Below are positions 1-10,582 of a stretch of DNA of 64,000 nt, piece by piece (position 1 is the stretch's first letter; each line of letters starts with the position of its first letter). A program made the position numbers and the translations under genes. Source of the stretch: Pomphorhynchus laevis (lineage: Eukaryota > Acanthocephala > Palaeacanthocephala > Echinorhynchida > Pomphorhynchidae). Under the pieces are notes generated by a model. That model ran no database searches and had not been told where the DNA came from. It saw only the letters and a list, made by a program, of their open reading frames with translations. The stretch is taken from contig WNNJ02000582.1 in the NCBI GenBank assembly GCA_012934845.2, positions 95,726 to 159,725 on the forward strand, given 5' to 3'.

Positions 1-1860
1 TCCCCAGAATTGGAATTGAGAGTTTGACCGAATTTAATTCCTACCTCTCATCGCAAGCTACCGCGATCCTTTCGACTACCTATAAAGGTCGAATATACAA
101 TCCTACGCCAACAAAGCTCAAGGTCCTAGCTAAAATGTTGTACCTTCCCAATCTCTCTGTTTCCGCCAGACATATCCTCTCGAATGAATATTGGAGCTCT
201 AGATATAGGCTCCAGCTGAGCAGGGATAGGGCAAGCATTGCTCACCAAAACCCTTCTCAGGCTTCCTTCTGGAAGATATTCAAGAAGGAGAGGTTTGTTT
301 GCTGGAAGGATAGAGCCTTGGTTTGGATTAGTAGCATAGGCCTTGACAAAGTTTTAGAGGAGTCACTTTCCTTACATAATTATGGAGCCACTCATTCTCC
401 CCAACCAATCCCGCCTTGGTGTGACTTCAGGAGTAGGGACTTATCTGTTACAGATATCCTTAACTCCTGGGGACCACTCCCGGGCACCTCCAAATCCCAC
501 GCGCCACTCACCACTCGTGTCTGTCAGCTTTTGACATACAGTCAGAGAAAGGAGGTCGCCATCACAATGCTATTAGCCTCCCCGTCTGACATAGCGGAAA
601 TCAACATCAGCCGTCGAGTTTTTTTACCTAAAAAGAGATTAATCACTTGTCCTAAAGATCTGCGGCCCATCTCGATTCAAAACGCCATCATATCCATCTA
701 CGAGAAAGCGCTTGCGCGTAGAATCCGCGTTCATTTATGTAGGCGTAATTTAATCCCACCGAGTTTTCATGGGTTTGTCAAAGGGCGCTCGGTCCATTCA
801 GCAATTGGTGAAGTGCATCAGTTTTGTCAGGATAATAGTCATCAGCTTGCTGTGGCTGTTTTTCTTGATTTTTCAGCTGCATTTGACCGGATCTCCATTC
901 CCTTCGTTATCTCCTCTCTCAGGTCCCTCGGGTTGCCTGCGAGAATTGTTAACAGGGTGGAGATATTGTTGTACACCAAGCGGTTCTACTATGAAGACGA
1001 CCCTGATGCGCGTCAGTTCTACCCTATTACAGGTGTACCTCAAGGATCCCCACTTTCTCCTATCTTATATCTTGCTGCATCCATTGTACTATTAAAGAAT
1101 TTTAAACGTGATCAACATCTATTGGTATATGCTGATGATACAACAGCCTTGTTCTCTGGACGCAGGTGCAAAGATGTAATCTCTGACATCAGCCGTTTCT
1201 TTTTAAGATTAAAAGATCAGTTGCCCCCATCCAATCTTATTTTAAACTCCTCTAAATCACAGATGGTTGTCTTTAATGGCGTTCCTGCCACCAAAAAGAA
1301 ACTTAAGAGACTAGCACTCTCTACACTCTCCTCCATTTTGCAGCATCAACCACTCCCCATCTTCACGAGTCGAGTAAAATATCTGGGGTTCACCGTTACG
1401 GTGAATTGGTCGGCGAAAGCTGACCTGGATAGACTTAAACGTATCCTGAAGAAAGCTAGGTGGGCTCTGAAACGGGCCCAGCATCTGTCATTGAATGGGA
1501 TAACCCAAGTGCGCCTCTGGGGTACTTGGGCTATCTCGGGATTAGTCTTCTTCTCACGAGGACGTCCCCCAGAACAAAGACTAAGGTTTCTCAAGCTCCT
1601 CATCTCGAGATTACCAACCATAGTCCGCCTTGACTGGACTCTTAGGTGTGTGAGAGACCCCGAATGGTTCAGTAAGAGGGCGGCGCGCTGGTGCGGCCGA
1701 GGGGCTCAGATCCCTCTGGACCTGAGGCCGTGAATATAAGTTGAAGATTTCAAAATACACGTCGTGAACAGTTTCTATTTTAAGTTGTCTTTTGCATGTT
1801 TTTGTTTCTTAAGTTTTTATCAGTTATATAGTTATTAATAAAACCCTTACTTACTTAGTT
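1..1860 (+). mobile_element. LINE family A copy A1, 3' part (APE-type non-LTR retrotransposon)
   Basis: This is the 3' half of a LINE cut by the window edge. It holds most of ORF2 (24-1733), a 3' UTR of about 125 bp and a tail with AATAAA followed by short TTAC repeats (about 1840-1857). The next family A copy begins within about 30-50 bp on the same strand. Related copies in this window carry an APE endonuclease upstream of the RT and a zinc-knuckle ORF1, which places the family in the broad Jockey/R1 group; the exact clade is unresolved. This copy is the best preserved of the four in the array. Confidence 0.9.
24..1733 (+). CDS. LINE ORF2, reverse transcriptase region (A1), 5' incomplete
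   Basis: An uninterrupted frame of 569 codons encodes the linker and reverse transcriptase of a non-LTR retrotransposon. Visible RT motifs are LRPISIQN, HGFVKGRSVHSA, FLDFSAAFDR (motif A, near residue 280), GVPQGSPLSP (near 336) and the catalytic YADD at residues 369-372, followed by the YLGF thumb-type motif. The upstream APE endonuclease lies outside the window, so the ATG at 24 is internal and not the true start. No RNase H domain or C-terminal CCHC is seen. The frame is open across the whole RT, unlike A2-A4, so A1 is probably the youngest copy in the array. Confidence 0.88.
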   Translation: MTEFNSYLSSQATAILSTTYKGRIYNPTPTKLKVLAKMLYLPNLSVSARHILSNEYWSSRYRLQLSRDRASIAHQNPSQASFWKIFKKERFVCWKDRALVWISSIGLDKVLEESLSLHNYGATHSPQPIPPWCDFRSRDLSVTDILNSWGPLPGTSKSHAPLTTRVCQLLTYSQRKEVAITMLLASPSDIAEINISRRVFLPKKRLITCPKDLRPISIQNAIISIYEKALARRIRVHLCRRNLIPPSFHGFVKGRSVHSAIGEVHQFCQDNSHQLAVAVFLDFSAAFDRISIPFVISSLRSLGLPARIVNRVEILLYTKRFYYEDDPDARQFYPITGVPQGSPLSPILYLAASIVLLKNFKRDQHLLVYADDTTALFSGRRCKDVISDISRFFLRLKDQLPPSNLILNSSKSQMVVFNGVPATKKKLKRLALSTLSSILQHQPLPIFTSRVKYLGFTVTVNWSAKADLDRLKRILKKARWALKRAQHLSLNGITQVRLWGTWAISGLVFFSRGRPPEQRLRFLKLLISRLPTIVRLDWTLRCVRDPEWFSKRAARWCGRGAQIPLDLRP

Positions 1861-1863
1861 AGT

Positions 1864-2105
1864 ATGTTTCCAAAGCAATGCCTTTTTCTTAACCACAAAA
1901 AATTTATGTCAGTGGCAATTATCGGTGGATTAAAGCTCTTAATGGAAACAATTATTTCTGCTACAGATAAAAAGGTAAGTGGTGTTTCTTCTCAGTTTTC
2001 GGTCTCGAGCACGGAGGGAGAACTACCTCCTGTGCCAAAATGGGAAAACCTTGTTATAGTGAAACTTCTACAACCTTTCGAAAAACAGAACCTGTTTAAT
2101 AAGTT
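1864..2105 (+). pseudogene. Family A copy A2, 5' end and ORF1 N-terminus (split by B1)
   Basis: The 5' end of a second family A element starts just after A1. Its translation contains ELPPVPKWENLVIVKL, which aligns with VLPPIPKLKNLLVIKL in the ORF1 of copy A3 (about 8880-8930). The upstream leader around 1893 also resembles the A3 leader near 8726. Homology to A3 stops at about 2105, where sequence shared with LINE B3 begins, marking the insertion of B1. The rest of A2 resumes near 5900. Confidence 0.72.
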
Positions 2106-2880
2106 CCTCGACCTCCCTCGTATCACTTCTCAATAATTTACATCCTTCCATCAAAATCATTTCCAGCAACATTTCCGATCAACTGATTCAACACTCCATT
2201 CCTGCCACTCATGCCCCAACCTATCTTAATTCTCCTTACTCTACCTCCCACGTAACACTTCCAAATAATTTACATCCTTCATTTAAAATCATATCCAGTC
2301 ACATCTCTGATCAACCGATTCGACACCCCGCTCCTGTCACACTTGCTCCAACCAATATTAATTCTCTATCAAGCACCCCTGTTATTTCCACTTCTTTCTG
2401 CTCATCTGCATCGACTGCTACAAGCTCTATCCGTCCACCACTTCCACTAAATCGTTTTGCTTCGCGCGATCGCTGTATAATCACATCAAACTTAAAGCTT
2501 TCCGAATCTGCTTCTCTACAATCTCGCCTCGATGATGATGTATCTGCTTTCAGGTCTATCCTAGCAACAATTCTTCCTGATGATAACCCATCCGTCTTCA
2601 ATAAAATCGCTCATGTATCCTTTATTCGTTTAAACAAATCCACTAAATCCAATCATCTCAGTCCTCCACTCTTAAAAATCGTTTTCCGACATAGTTCACA
2701 TGCCTCTTCGGTACTCTCCCAACATTTTAAACTTCTTACCACTTCATCTACTTGCCGTATCTTTCCTGACCGCTCCCTTTCTGATATTGCCCAGCTCAAT
2801 TTAGCTCGCATTGAGAAACATTGACGTGAAACAAACGACGAGTCATCCTTATCTATACGTCAAATCAACGGAAATTTTCA
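2106..2880 (+). pseudogene. B1 ORF1 remnant
   Basis: One frame reads as the C-terminal part of a CR1/Jockey-type ORF1. It has a Ser/Pro-rich stretch, then the conserved end with LLKIVF, LARIEKH and IRQINGNFHVVHTR, which resembles the nucleic-acid-binding tail seen before ORF2 in this group. The equivalent region in B3 (about 42240-43300, minus) extends further 5', so B1 has lost its ORF1 start. The frame contains at least one stop. Confidence 0.55.
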
Positions 2881-2907
2881 CGTTGTACACACAAGGCCGA
2901 AAATTCG

Positions 2908-3600
2908 ATGGCGTCCCATCTCTACTCCTTATCTTCTTTGTTAGTCGATCTCGCTCCTAAGCGTACTTTTCGTCTTAGTCTATTCAACACTCGCTCCATT
3001 CTTCATAAAGCTGATCTGCTCCTTGATATCTTCGATCAATTATCTATCGATATTCTCTGCATTACCGAATCATGGTACTCTGACTCTGACGATTTTGCTA
3101 TTCGTCGTCTATGTAGCTCTAGCTGTTCTCTAGTTGAATCAGCACGTTCAATTGTCTTTTTTACATCTACTGCTTCTAACCATGTCTGTATTGTTGCCAT
3201 TGCTCGCCACCCAATGTCTTTACGTAAAATCAACGTAACATCCGTTACACTTCGTTCAAATTACTCATATGCAGATTATCAACTTCTTTCCCTCTGGAAC
3301 TTGTGATTGTATACAGCCCAGGTTCAGTTGCCCCATCACGTATCTTCTTTAACGACCTTGCAGATCTAATGTATCACTGTTCATTGTCTTATACTCCTTC
3401 TTTTGTTCTCGGTGACTTTAACATTCGTCTTGATCGCCCGTCCGACTCTGACTCTATAACTTTAACTAATCTTTTTTTCTGATTTTAACTATAAATTACT
3501 TTTAACAAGCCCAACTCATATTCTCGGCGGTGCTCTCGACATCATTGCTGTTCCTAACTGATTCAATGACTATACCTCTTTGTCAATTGCTGATCCTGGT
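2908..3600 (+). pseudogene. B1 APE-type endonuclease region of ORF2
   Basis: The 132-codon frame at 2908-3306 reads as the N-terminus of a CR1/L2 ORF2 APE endonuclease: LFNTRSILHKADLLL, then DILCITESWYSDSD carrying the metal-binding Glu. It continues in another frame with VLGDFNIRLDRP near 3410-3440 and GLSDHFRV near 3600. Frameshifts separate these pieces. The nearly identical endonuclease of B3 (41811-42200) supports the reading. Confidence 0.75.
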
Positions 3601-4204
3601 TTGTCCGATCATTTCCGTGTCATTCTTACTCTTACTCGTCCCCATCCTCCTTCTCCGCCTTTACCATTATCAACACCAAGTCGACCCTGGAAGCTTCTCG
3701 ATATCCCTATTCTCTGCAAGCCTTACTCAATTCTTCACTCTTTTCACTTCCTCTTAACTATCTCTCTCCCGATGATCTCTGCATTCTGTTTGATTCTGAA
3801 CTTACGTCGATCCTCAATAACCTTCTGCTTAGTCGACTTCGACGTTCCCGGCGCTTGCGCCATGCTCACTGGTTTGATTCTGACTGTAGTCTTTCTAAGC
3901 GTCGACTCCGTCACTCTTTTCGTATGTATAATCGATTTCTTAAACGTTCTCCCAACTCACTCCCTCCAAATCTTCGTGATTCCTACTTTTCTCAACGCCG
4001 TTCACATCTCATTCTTATACGTACTACACGTACTCTCTTTTGGCGAAATCAACTTGAGTCATCTTCCAACTCTAAATCTCATTGGAAAATCTTAAACTCA
4101 ATTCTTTCACGACCATCAACCCCTTGTAATATAAATCCTGATGAATTATCTTCTTATCTACAAACTGAGCTATCTAATTTACTTTCCCTACTACCCATAG
4201 CCCC

Positions 4205-5813
4205 TTGTACACACTATTCTCTTTAAATACTTCCCTCCAAGAACTATTCCACCTTCTTTCCGTTTCGTCCGATGAAGTTTCTTCGGTTCTGCTCTCATTA
4301 CCTAATAAAACCTCTCCTTCTGACCCAATTCCCACTCACTTGCTTAAAAATATCTGCTCCTCTATCTTACCCTTCCTAACCACATTGTTCAACTCGTCCA
4401 TCCGTAGCCGTACATTTCCTTCCATCTGGAAATGCGCCACTGTTCGTCCTCTCATCAAAAAGCAATCTCTCGACTCCTCACTACCATCTTCGTATCGTCT
4501 AATTTCACTTCTCCCAACCCTCTCTAAACTCCTTGAGCGTCTCGTTCCTAAGCAAGTTAATACACATCTCTTTTACTCTAACGTATTTCCTCCCTTCCAA
4601 GCCACTTTTCGCCCTAATTACTCTACCGAAATTGCATGTCTTAAAGTTTATAACGACTTACTCATATCGAGCGATCATAAATTAGCTAGTGTTATAGTTT
4701 CTGTTGATCTATCGTCCGCTTTTGACATCGTCGATCACTCGATTCTTCTCAATCGCCTTCGTCATGATTATGGTTTCTCTTTACCCACTGTATCATGGTT
4801 TTCTTCATAACTATCAAACCGTACATGTCGCGTCTATTCTAACTCTTCTCTCTCCTATCCTTTGTCCATCCCGTCAGGTGTTCCACAAGGCTCCGTATTC
4901 GGCCCTATGTTTTCTCTCTTCTTCTCGGTGACTTGCCTTCGATTTCTCATACATTTTACTTCCATGTTGTGCAATATGCTGATGACATTCTCATCTATGC
5001 TCATCCACCTGCTTATCATATTCATGATCTTAGTGTTTCTTCTTCCAACTATCTTGCCGCAATTTACAATCATATTTATTCCCTTCGCCTTACTCTGAAT
5101 CCTGATAAATCCAAAATTATGTAGATCCTACATCGACGCCTCGGCTTAAATCTCCCCTGCGTATCATTAACTTCTACAATTCATCCTATCGATAATAATC
5201 TCGTTTTCCTAGGCTTCCATTTCGACAACCGACATTCACTTAAAAGTTTGTTCGTAATAAACTACGCTCCTCTACCTTGATACTCCGCAACCTCCGTCAA
5301 GTTCGTAAATTGATCGATTTCCCTTCTTGTATGACTCTCATATCTTCTCTACTTTTTTCTAGACTCGATTATTGTCTTAGTCTATTTTCCAACTCACCTA
5401 AATCCACTCTTCTTCCCCTACAACGCATCGTCAACGCAGCCGTCCGAATTCTCCTCCGTCTTCGTCGTTTTAATCATACATCCTACCATTTTGCTTCTCC
5501 CGATTTGCCTACAATTTATTATCGTGTTCAAATTCGTATTCTTATCGTTGCTTTCCGTCTTGTAACTTTTCATACCCCGTCATTTCTCAACCTTCCTTTT
5601 CTTGATAATTCTCGTCCTGTTTACTAATCCTTGCGTTCCTGTAATTCCATTCTCTTACATGTCCCAAACTACTCTACCTCCTTTAAACTCCGCTCCTTCC
5701 TGGTGAATTCTCCTCTATCGTGGAACCATCTGCTCATTCATATACGCCATTCGACTTCCCTGCCGTGCTTCAAACGACAAATCCGATCCCATTTAAACAA
5801 TTTATCTGCTTGA
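4205..5813 (+). pseudogene. B1 reverse transcriptase and C-terminal domain
   Basis: The frame 4205-4810 encodes the RT fingers/palm with VSSVLLSLPNKTSPSDPIPT, YRLISLLPTLSKLLERL and VDLSSAFDIVDHSILL (motif A). A frameshift follows. 4862-5124 carries a PSGVPQGSVFGP-like motif, QYADDILIYAHPP and LTLNPDKSKIM. 5277-5627 and 5631-5813 hold the thumb and C-terminus (SSLLFSRLDYCLSLF, LSWNHLLIHIRHS), typical of CR1/L2 ends. At least four frame breaks are needed to pass through the domain. Confidence 0.8.
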
Positions 5814-5895
5814 CTTTTTCATTTTTGTTTGTGGACTTGTATGCGCGCAGCTTGTACGCATTTGCCACATTAAATAAATTTGTATTATTAAGAGC

Positions 5896-8715
5896 GTTCA
5901 CTGTTGCTTACAAAACTAGAATTTTATTTTAGATGTAAGGGCTCTAGAATCTACTTATAAAGTACATAATATACGTTCTATCACGGGCAGAAACAGCCTA
6001 CCATTACCAATTGCATTTTGCTCAACGTCGGTTGACCAGGGTGAATGTCTATCAAACAGTAAATGTAACCCCTTTCTGGGGCAGAATTTGTCATTCACAC
6101 TTATAGACTCCGATCACCTGACGTACCCTCATTGTAATGGATGTCATCAATGGGGGCATTTGGCTTCTAATTGCGAGCAGACCCGTACATTGGGGTCTGC
6201 GGGTCATCTGATGTTCATTCAGAGAAGTGTGTATTGCCTCCCCATTGTTCTAACCGCGGCGGTGTAATCCTTATTGGTCCAGAAAATGAAGCTACTTTAA
6301 AGACTAGAAGAAACGGCATTGTGGATCACTCTGCAAGAAGGCCAACTTCACTGATGCCTGCTCGACCAACAGATCTACCGATAGTACAATAACAAACTCA
6401 GATATCACTAAGCTTATAGATGCTAGGCACAAGGAAAATATGAACGAGTTGCGAACTTTAACACAATACCTTGTGGCTAAATTTGAGCAGTTACGTTCTC
6501 CTAAAACGACGAGTATTACAACGTACACAAAGAAAGCCCCGTCTTCAAAAAAAACGAAATGCTTCTAAACAGAGTCTGAATTCGTTAAAGTTGGCCAAGA
6601 AGGATCATGGCTGAGAAGTAGCGACAGCCTCCTTGGGAAATTAAGATAAAGCCGGTGGGCGAATGACTTCTAGTTTGACCGGTTGTGAGAAGGGCAGCCT
6701 TCCCACCTCTGATCTGGGCTAGAGGGGGCATCCCACTCCAGCTGACGTAACACAATGGGAAGTAATCAAGAGTCTTTTTTACTGAATATCCTTTAGTGGA
6801 ATGCGGGAGGTGCTTCTGCCCTTAGCCTTCTATCTGGTAGAAACGCAGATGTTATAGTCCTTCAGAAGACGCAGTCTATCCGTCTCCACCGGATATTACT
6901 CGATTTATCACTAAGCACATTTATACTCAATTTACTCTGTGCATAACCCCTCCTCACTCCTCTTCATCTCGAGTTATTTTAACCCTAGTTAAATGCTCCT
7001 TAAGATCATCCCTCCTTTAAAACTATTCTTGTCCAGCCCTGTCTTGTTTAGTTATATTACTTTGTAAGAACGGTAAACGTATCAGTATAGCCTATATATC
7101 AGGTCAGGAGAAATTCACAAGAACCGTGAGCTCCTGGATCGTATTTTGGGGAGTGGCTATGACATGTTACTCGGTGACTTCAACGACAAAACTGTTCGTT
7201 GGATTGATGCAGGCATCCGCATAGCTAGGAACGACTACCTTATTTACAAACCACCGTCATCCACCTTTCATTGCTCAACAACAATTCTCTCCTCGACATT
7301 TTACTGCTTTATAATATGTGGTTGTTGAAACCCATCGGCATTGAGCAGTGGCGTCAACAACTGTCTACCTCTCACGATCTGATTCGCTAGAGTATTGAGG
7401 AAAATACGTTGCTTAGAAGGAGGTTTCACTTTAATCCAATCAGAGTTGCCTTCTTTCAGGCGACTATCCAACTCTTTTCCAGAATTAGTAATGAGAGTTT
7501 GACCAAATTTAAAGACTACCTCTCTTCGCAAGCTACGGCGGTCCTCTCGACTACCTATAGAAGTCGTATATACAATATCACTCCAACAAAACTCAAGGTC
7601 CTAGCTAAAATACTACACCTTCCTAAACTCTCTGTTACCGCCAGGTAGGTCCTCTCGAATGAATACTGGAGCACTGGATATAGGTTCCAGCTGAGCAGGG
7701 ATAGGGCTAGCATTGCTCACCTTAACCCTTCTCAGTTTTCCTTTTGAAAGATATTCAAGATGGCGAAGTTTGTCTGTTGGAACAATAGAGCATTAGGTTG
7801 GATTGGTAGTATAGGTCTCCATATACGAAAAAGCGCTTGCGCGAAAAATCCGCAACGATCTAAGTAGGCGCAATTTAATCCCACAGATTTTCATTGGTAC
7901 GTAAAAGATCGCTTGGTACATTCAGCATTAGGTGAAGTGCATCATTTTAGTCGGGAGATTAGTCATCAACTTGCTGTGGGTGCTTTAAGGACTTTTCAGC
8001 TGCATTTGACCGTATATCCATACCTTTCGTTATCTCCTCTCTTAGGTATATCCAGTTGCCTGCGAGAAGTGTTAACAGGGTGGAGATTTTGTTGTACACC
8101 AAGCGATTATTCTATAAAGACGACCTTGATGCGCGTCAGTTCTACCCTATTACGGGTGTTCCTCAAGGATCCCCACTTTCTCCAATCTTGTATCTTGCTG
8201 CATCGATTGTACTCTATAGAAAATTTAAACGCGATCTACATCTGGTGGTATACGCTGATGATACCACAACCCTGTTTTCTGGGTTGTGGTATCATCAGCG
8301 GGTGGGCCCTGATACAGGCTCAGCATCTGTCATCGAATGAACAACCCAAGTCCGTCTCTGGGGTACTTGGGCTATCTCAGGATTAGTCTTCATTTCCAGA
8401 GGACGTCCCCAGAGCAAAGACTAAGGTTTCTCAAGCTCCTCATCTCGCGATTACCAAACATAGTCCGCCTCGATTGGATTCTTTGGGGGGAGGGTGAAGG
8501 ACCACAGGTGGGTCAATCGGTGGGCGGAGGGTTGAACTGGCTGGAAGGCTCAGATCCCGCTGAACCTGAGGCGTTTATATATATATATATATGGAGACTA
8601 AAACTTGATCTCTTTTTTGACTTCATGACCTAAGTGTTTTTCTTGTATTTTTAACTTTATAGATTTTTATCGGTTATATAGTTTATTAAGAAAATCTTTA
8701 TTTATTTATCTTTAA
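5896..8715 (+). mobile_element. Family A copy A2, 3' part (ORF1 end, endonuclease, RT, 3' UTR)
   Basis: This continues the copy begun at 1864. ORF1 resumes with SLPLPIAFCS (about 5985), matching FPLPVAFCS in A3, then a perfect CX2CX4HX4C zinc knuckle at 6134-6175. An endonuclease region (about 6770-7390, with MLLGDFNDK) and an RT (7400-8570) follow. The RT has lost two internal segments: about 200 bp is missing from ORF1 relative to A3, and the region after the YADD box is deleted and replaced by an inverted copy (see findings). It ends in a (TTTA)-rich tail near 8700, against the start of A3. Confidence 0.82.
7409..8633 (+). pseudogene. A2 ORF2 reverse transcriptase remnant
   Basis: Fragments in several frames align with the A1 RT: the linker (7409-7648), GEVHHFSREISHQLAV (about 7930), then 8056-8340 with GVPQGSPLSPILYLAAS and VVYADDTTTLFSGL, and 8337-8633 with EQRLRFLKLLISRLPNIVRLDW. 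The part between YADDTT and the C-terminal EQRLRFLK block is almost entirely missing compared with A1. There are multiple stops and frameshifts, so the copy is not functional. Confidence 0.8.
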
Positions 8716-8780
8716 CAATAAAAAATTTGCAGTGTTAAAAACGACGTCGGTGCTTCAATCAATTTTTAAAAATCAAGCAA

Positions 8781-9805
8781 AATGACTGATTCTAAAGGTA
8801 ACCTAACGATTTCTACTGGAAATGTCGACACTCAAGTAAGTGATTTGTTATCCGGTAATATGCCGGGTGAGAGGGTTCTACCCCCAATCCCCAAACTTAA
8901 GAACCTGTTGGTAATCAAGCTTTCTAAGCCATAGATAGGCATAACATGTTTGACGTGTTTTTACGACCTTTTGTTAACAACTACAATAATCGGATTCTTT
9001 TTAATAGTTAACTTTCATGAAACTAAAATCAAGGTATCCTTCTCGACCAATGATTTAGCGAAGGCATACGAACTCTTCTACAATTCCAATTTGAACCAAC
9101 CAGGTTCATTACAACGAAACTCTATATTAGCGTCTCTTAAAATAAACAATTTACCTCCACACCTGGAGAATAATGATATCGATGCACTCACTGTACTTTT
9201 TAACGTAACTAATTTCAGATCGGTTAAGGGGAAATGAATTTCCCTTGCCAGTGGCGTTTTGTTCAGCTCCTTTGAGATTGAGGAGACTCTAGCGAAAACA
9301 TCGTTTAACCCGTTCCTAGGGTTAAATTCCGAGGATCTTAACGTTAACGCCGAGGATCTTATCTTCCCCAATTGGAATAAATGTCATAAATGGGGGCATT
9401 GGGGATCCAGCTGCTACAGTACCAAGTCCTGTAGAGTCTGCAGCCTTCAAGCATGTCAAAGCTTAGTCAGCAGAAATAAGTGCGTTGCGCCCCCTTGTGT
9501 TCTAACTGTGGCGGCGGCCATCCTACATGGTCCCGTAAATGTTCATTCTTTAAACAATATCGTAACAAATTTTCTTCTACGGTTAAAGTCAAAAGAGACG
9601 ACTAAAGTTTTTCTGCAGCCGCCTCCAGGATGTTGGACAAAGATCTTCTTAGAATCATCGATGCTAACAAACAATCCACTATTAAGCAGATGGAGAGTTT
9701 GGTCGCCAATCTACTTTCGGTAACGTATTCCGCTCCTGAGATTTCTAGACAGCAAGTCCTGCCTGAAACTAAATTGGCAAAATTCAAAGGAATAAGACGT
9801 TAAGG
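8781..9805 (+). pseudogene. A3 ORF1 (Gag-like, zinc knuckles)
   Basis: ATG at 8781 (MTDSKGNLTISTG) opens an ORF1 broken by early stops. Later frames show PGSLQRNSILASLKINNLPPHL (9090-9165), a degenerate first zinc knuckle KCHKWGHWGSSC (about 9388-9420), CRVCSLQAC (about 9431), and in another frame CSNCGGGHPTWSRKC (about 9499-9543). Three closely spaced knuckles are typical of RNA-binding ORF1 proteins in Jockey/R1-group LINEs. The protein would package the element RNA. Frame shifts and stops break it. Confidence 0.72.
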
Positions 9806-10006
9806 TCTCACAGGGAAATAAAGACACTGCCTATGGGCAAGTGCTCTCCCAGGATGGAGTTGGTAGAGCGATCTTTCTGCCCCTAGTTCCGTCTAGGTAA
9901 AGGCAATCTCACCCAGCTAATCTAACGCTAATCTAACGGGAAGAGCGATCTTTCTGCCCCTAGCTCCGTCTAGGTAAAGGCAATCCCAGCCAGCTAATCT
10001 AACGCA

Positions 10007-10579
10007 ATGCAGAGTAATCGTGATCCTTTTTCACTGAATATTCTTCAGTGGAATTCGGGAGGTGCTTATGCCCTTAGACTTCTATCCGGTAGAGATGCAG
10101 ATGTTATAGTCCTTCAAGAGACGCAGTCTATCCGTCTTCCCAAGGACATTACTCGATTCATCCCTAAGCACATTTATACCCACTATACTCCGTGCATAAC
10201 CCCACCTCACTCCTCTTCATCTCAATGTCTTCTAATCTTAGTGAAATGCTCCCTAAGATCCTCCCTCCTGCTTAACTTCTCTTGTCCAGCCCTGTCTTGC
10301 TTAGTTATATCACTTTGTAAGAAAGGTAAACGCCTCAGTCTAGCAAATATCTACATCCCTCCAGGTGAGATTTACAAGAACCGTGACCTCCTGAATAGGA
10401 TTATTTATAGAGGCTATGACATGGTTCTTGGTGACTTCAACGACAGAACTGTTCGTTGGATTAATGCAGGCATCCGCATAGCTAGGAACGACTACCTTAT
10501 TCACAAACCACTGTCCCCTACCTTGCATTGCACATCAACGAACTCTCTCCTCGACATACTACTCCTTCAAAAGAGGTAG
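10007..10579 (+). pseudogene. A3 ORF2 start, APE endonuclease
   Basis: A 190-codon frame gives the start of ORF2: LNILQWNSGGA with the conserved Asn, DADVIVLQET carrying the catalytic Glu, SLANIYIPPGE and MVLGDFNDRTVRW. The ATG at 10007 is supported because A6 starts at the same place (MQSTREPFSL, 62588). The frame stops at 10579 before the final endonuclease motif is complete. The RT continues in 10583-11098 and beyond. Confidence 0.82.
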
Positions 10580-10582
10580 TGA

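Larger units (their letters stand above)
2106..5895 (+). mobile_element. LINE family B copy B1 (CR1/L2-like), nested in A2
   Basis: A 3.8-kb CR1/L2-type LINE, 5' truncated within ORF1 when compared with copy B3. Order: end of ORF1 (about 2106-2880), APE endonuclease (from 2908, with LFNTRSILHKADLLL and DILCITESW), RT (4205-5124, with SAFDIVDHSILL, an SGVPQGSVFGP-type motif and a QYADD box near 4975), the CR1-type C-terminus (5277-5813) and a short 3' UTR ending in TTAAATAAATTTG near 5890. Several frameshifts and stops break ORF2, so the copy is dead. It interrupts ORF1 of family A copy A2, so it is younger than A2. Confidence 0.85.

Noticed and set aside
1346-1621. Open frame on the minus strand
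   Set aside because: It is the reverse complement of the A1 reverse transcriptase and has no independent features. The same holds for 11254-11485, 17886-18217 and 28277-28765.
1836-1862. Possible telomeric repeats at the A1 tail
   Set aside because: The tail has TTAC repeats, not TTAGG or TTAGGG, and is too short to be telomeric.
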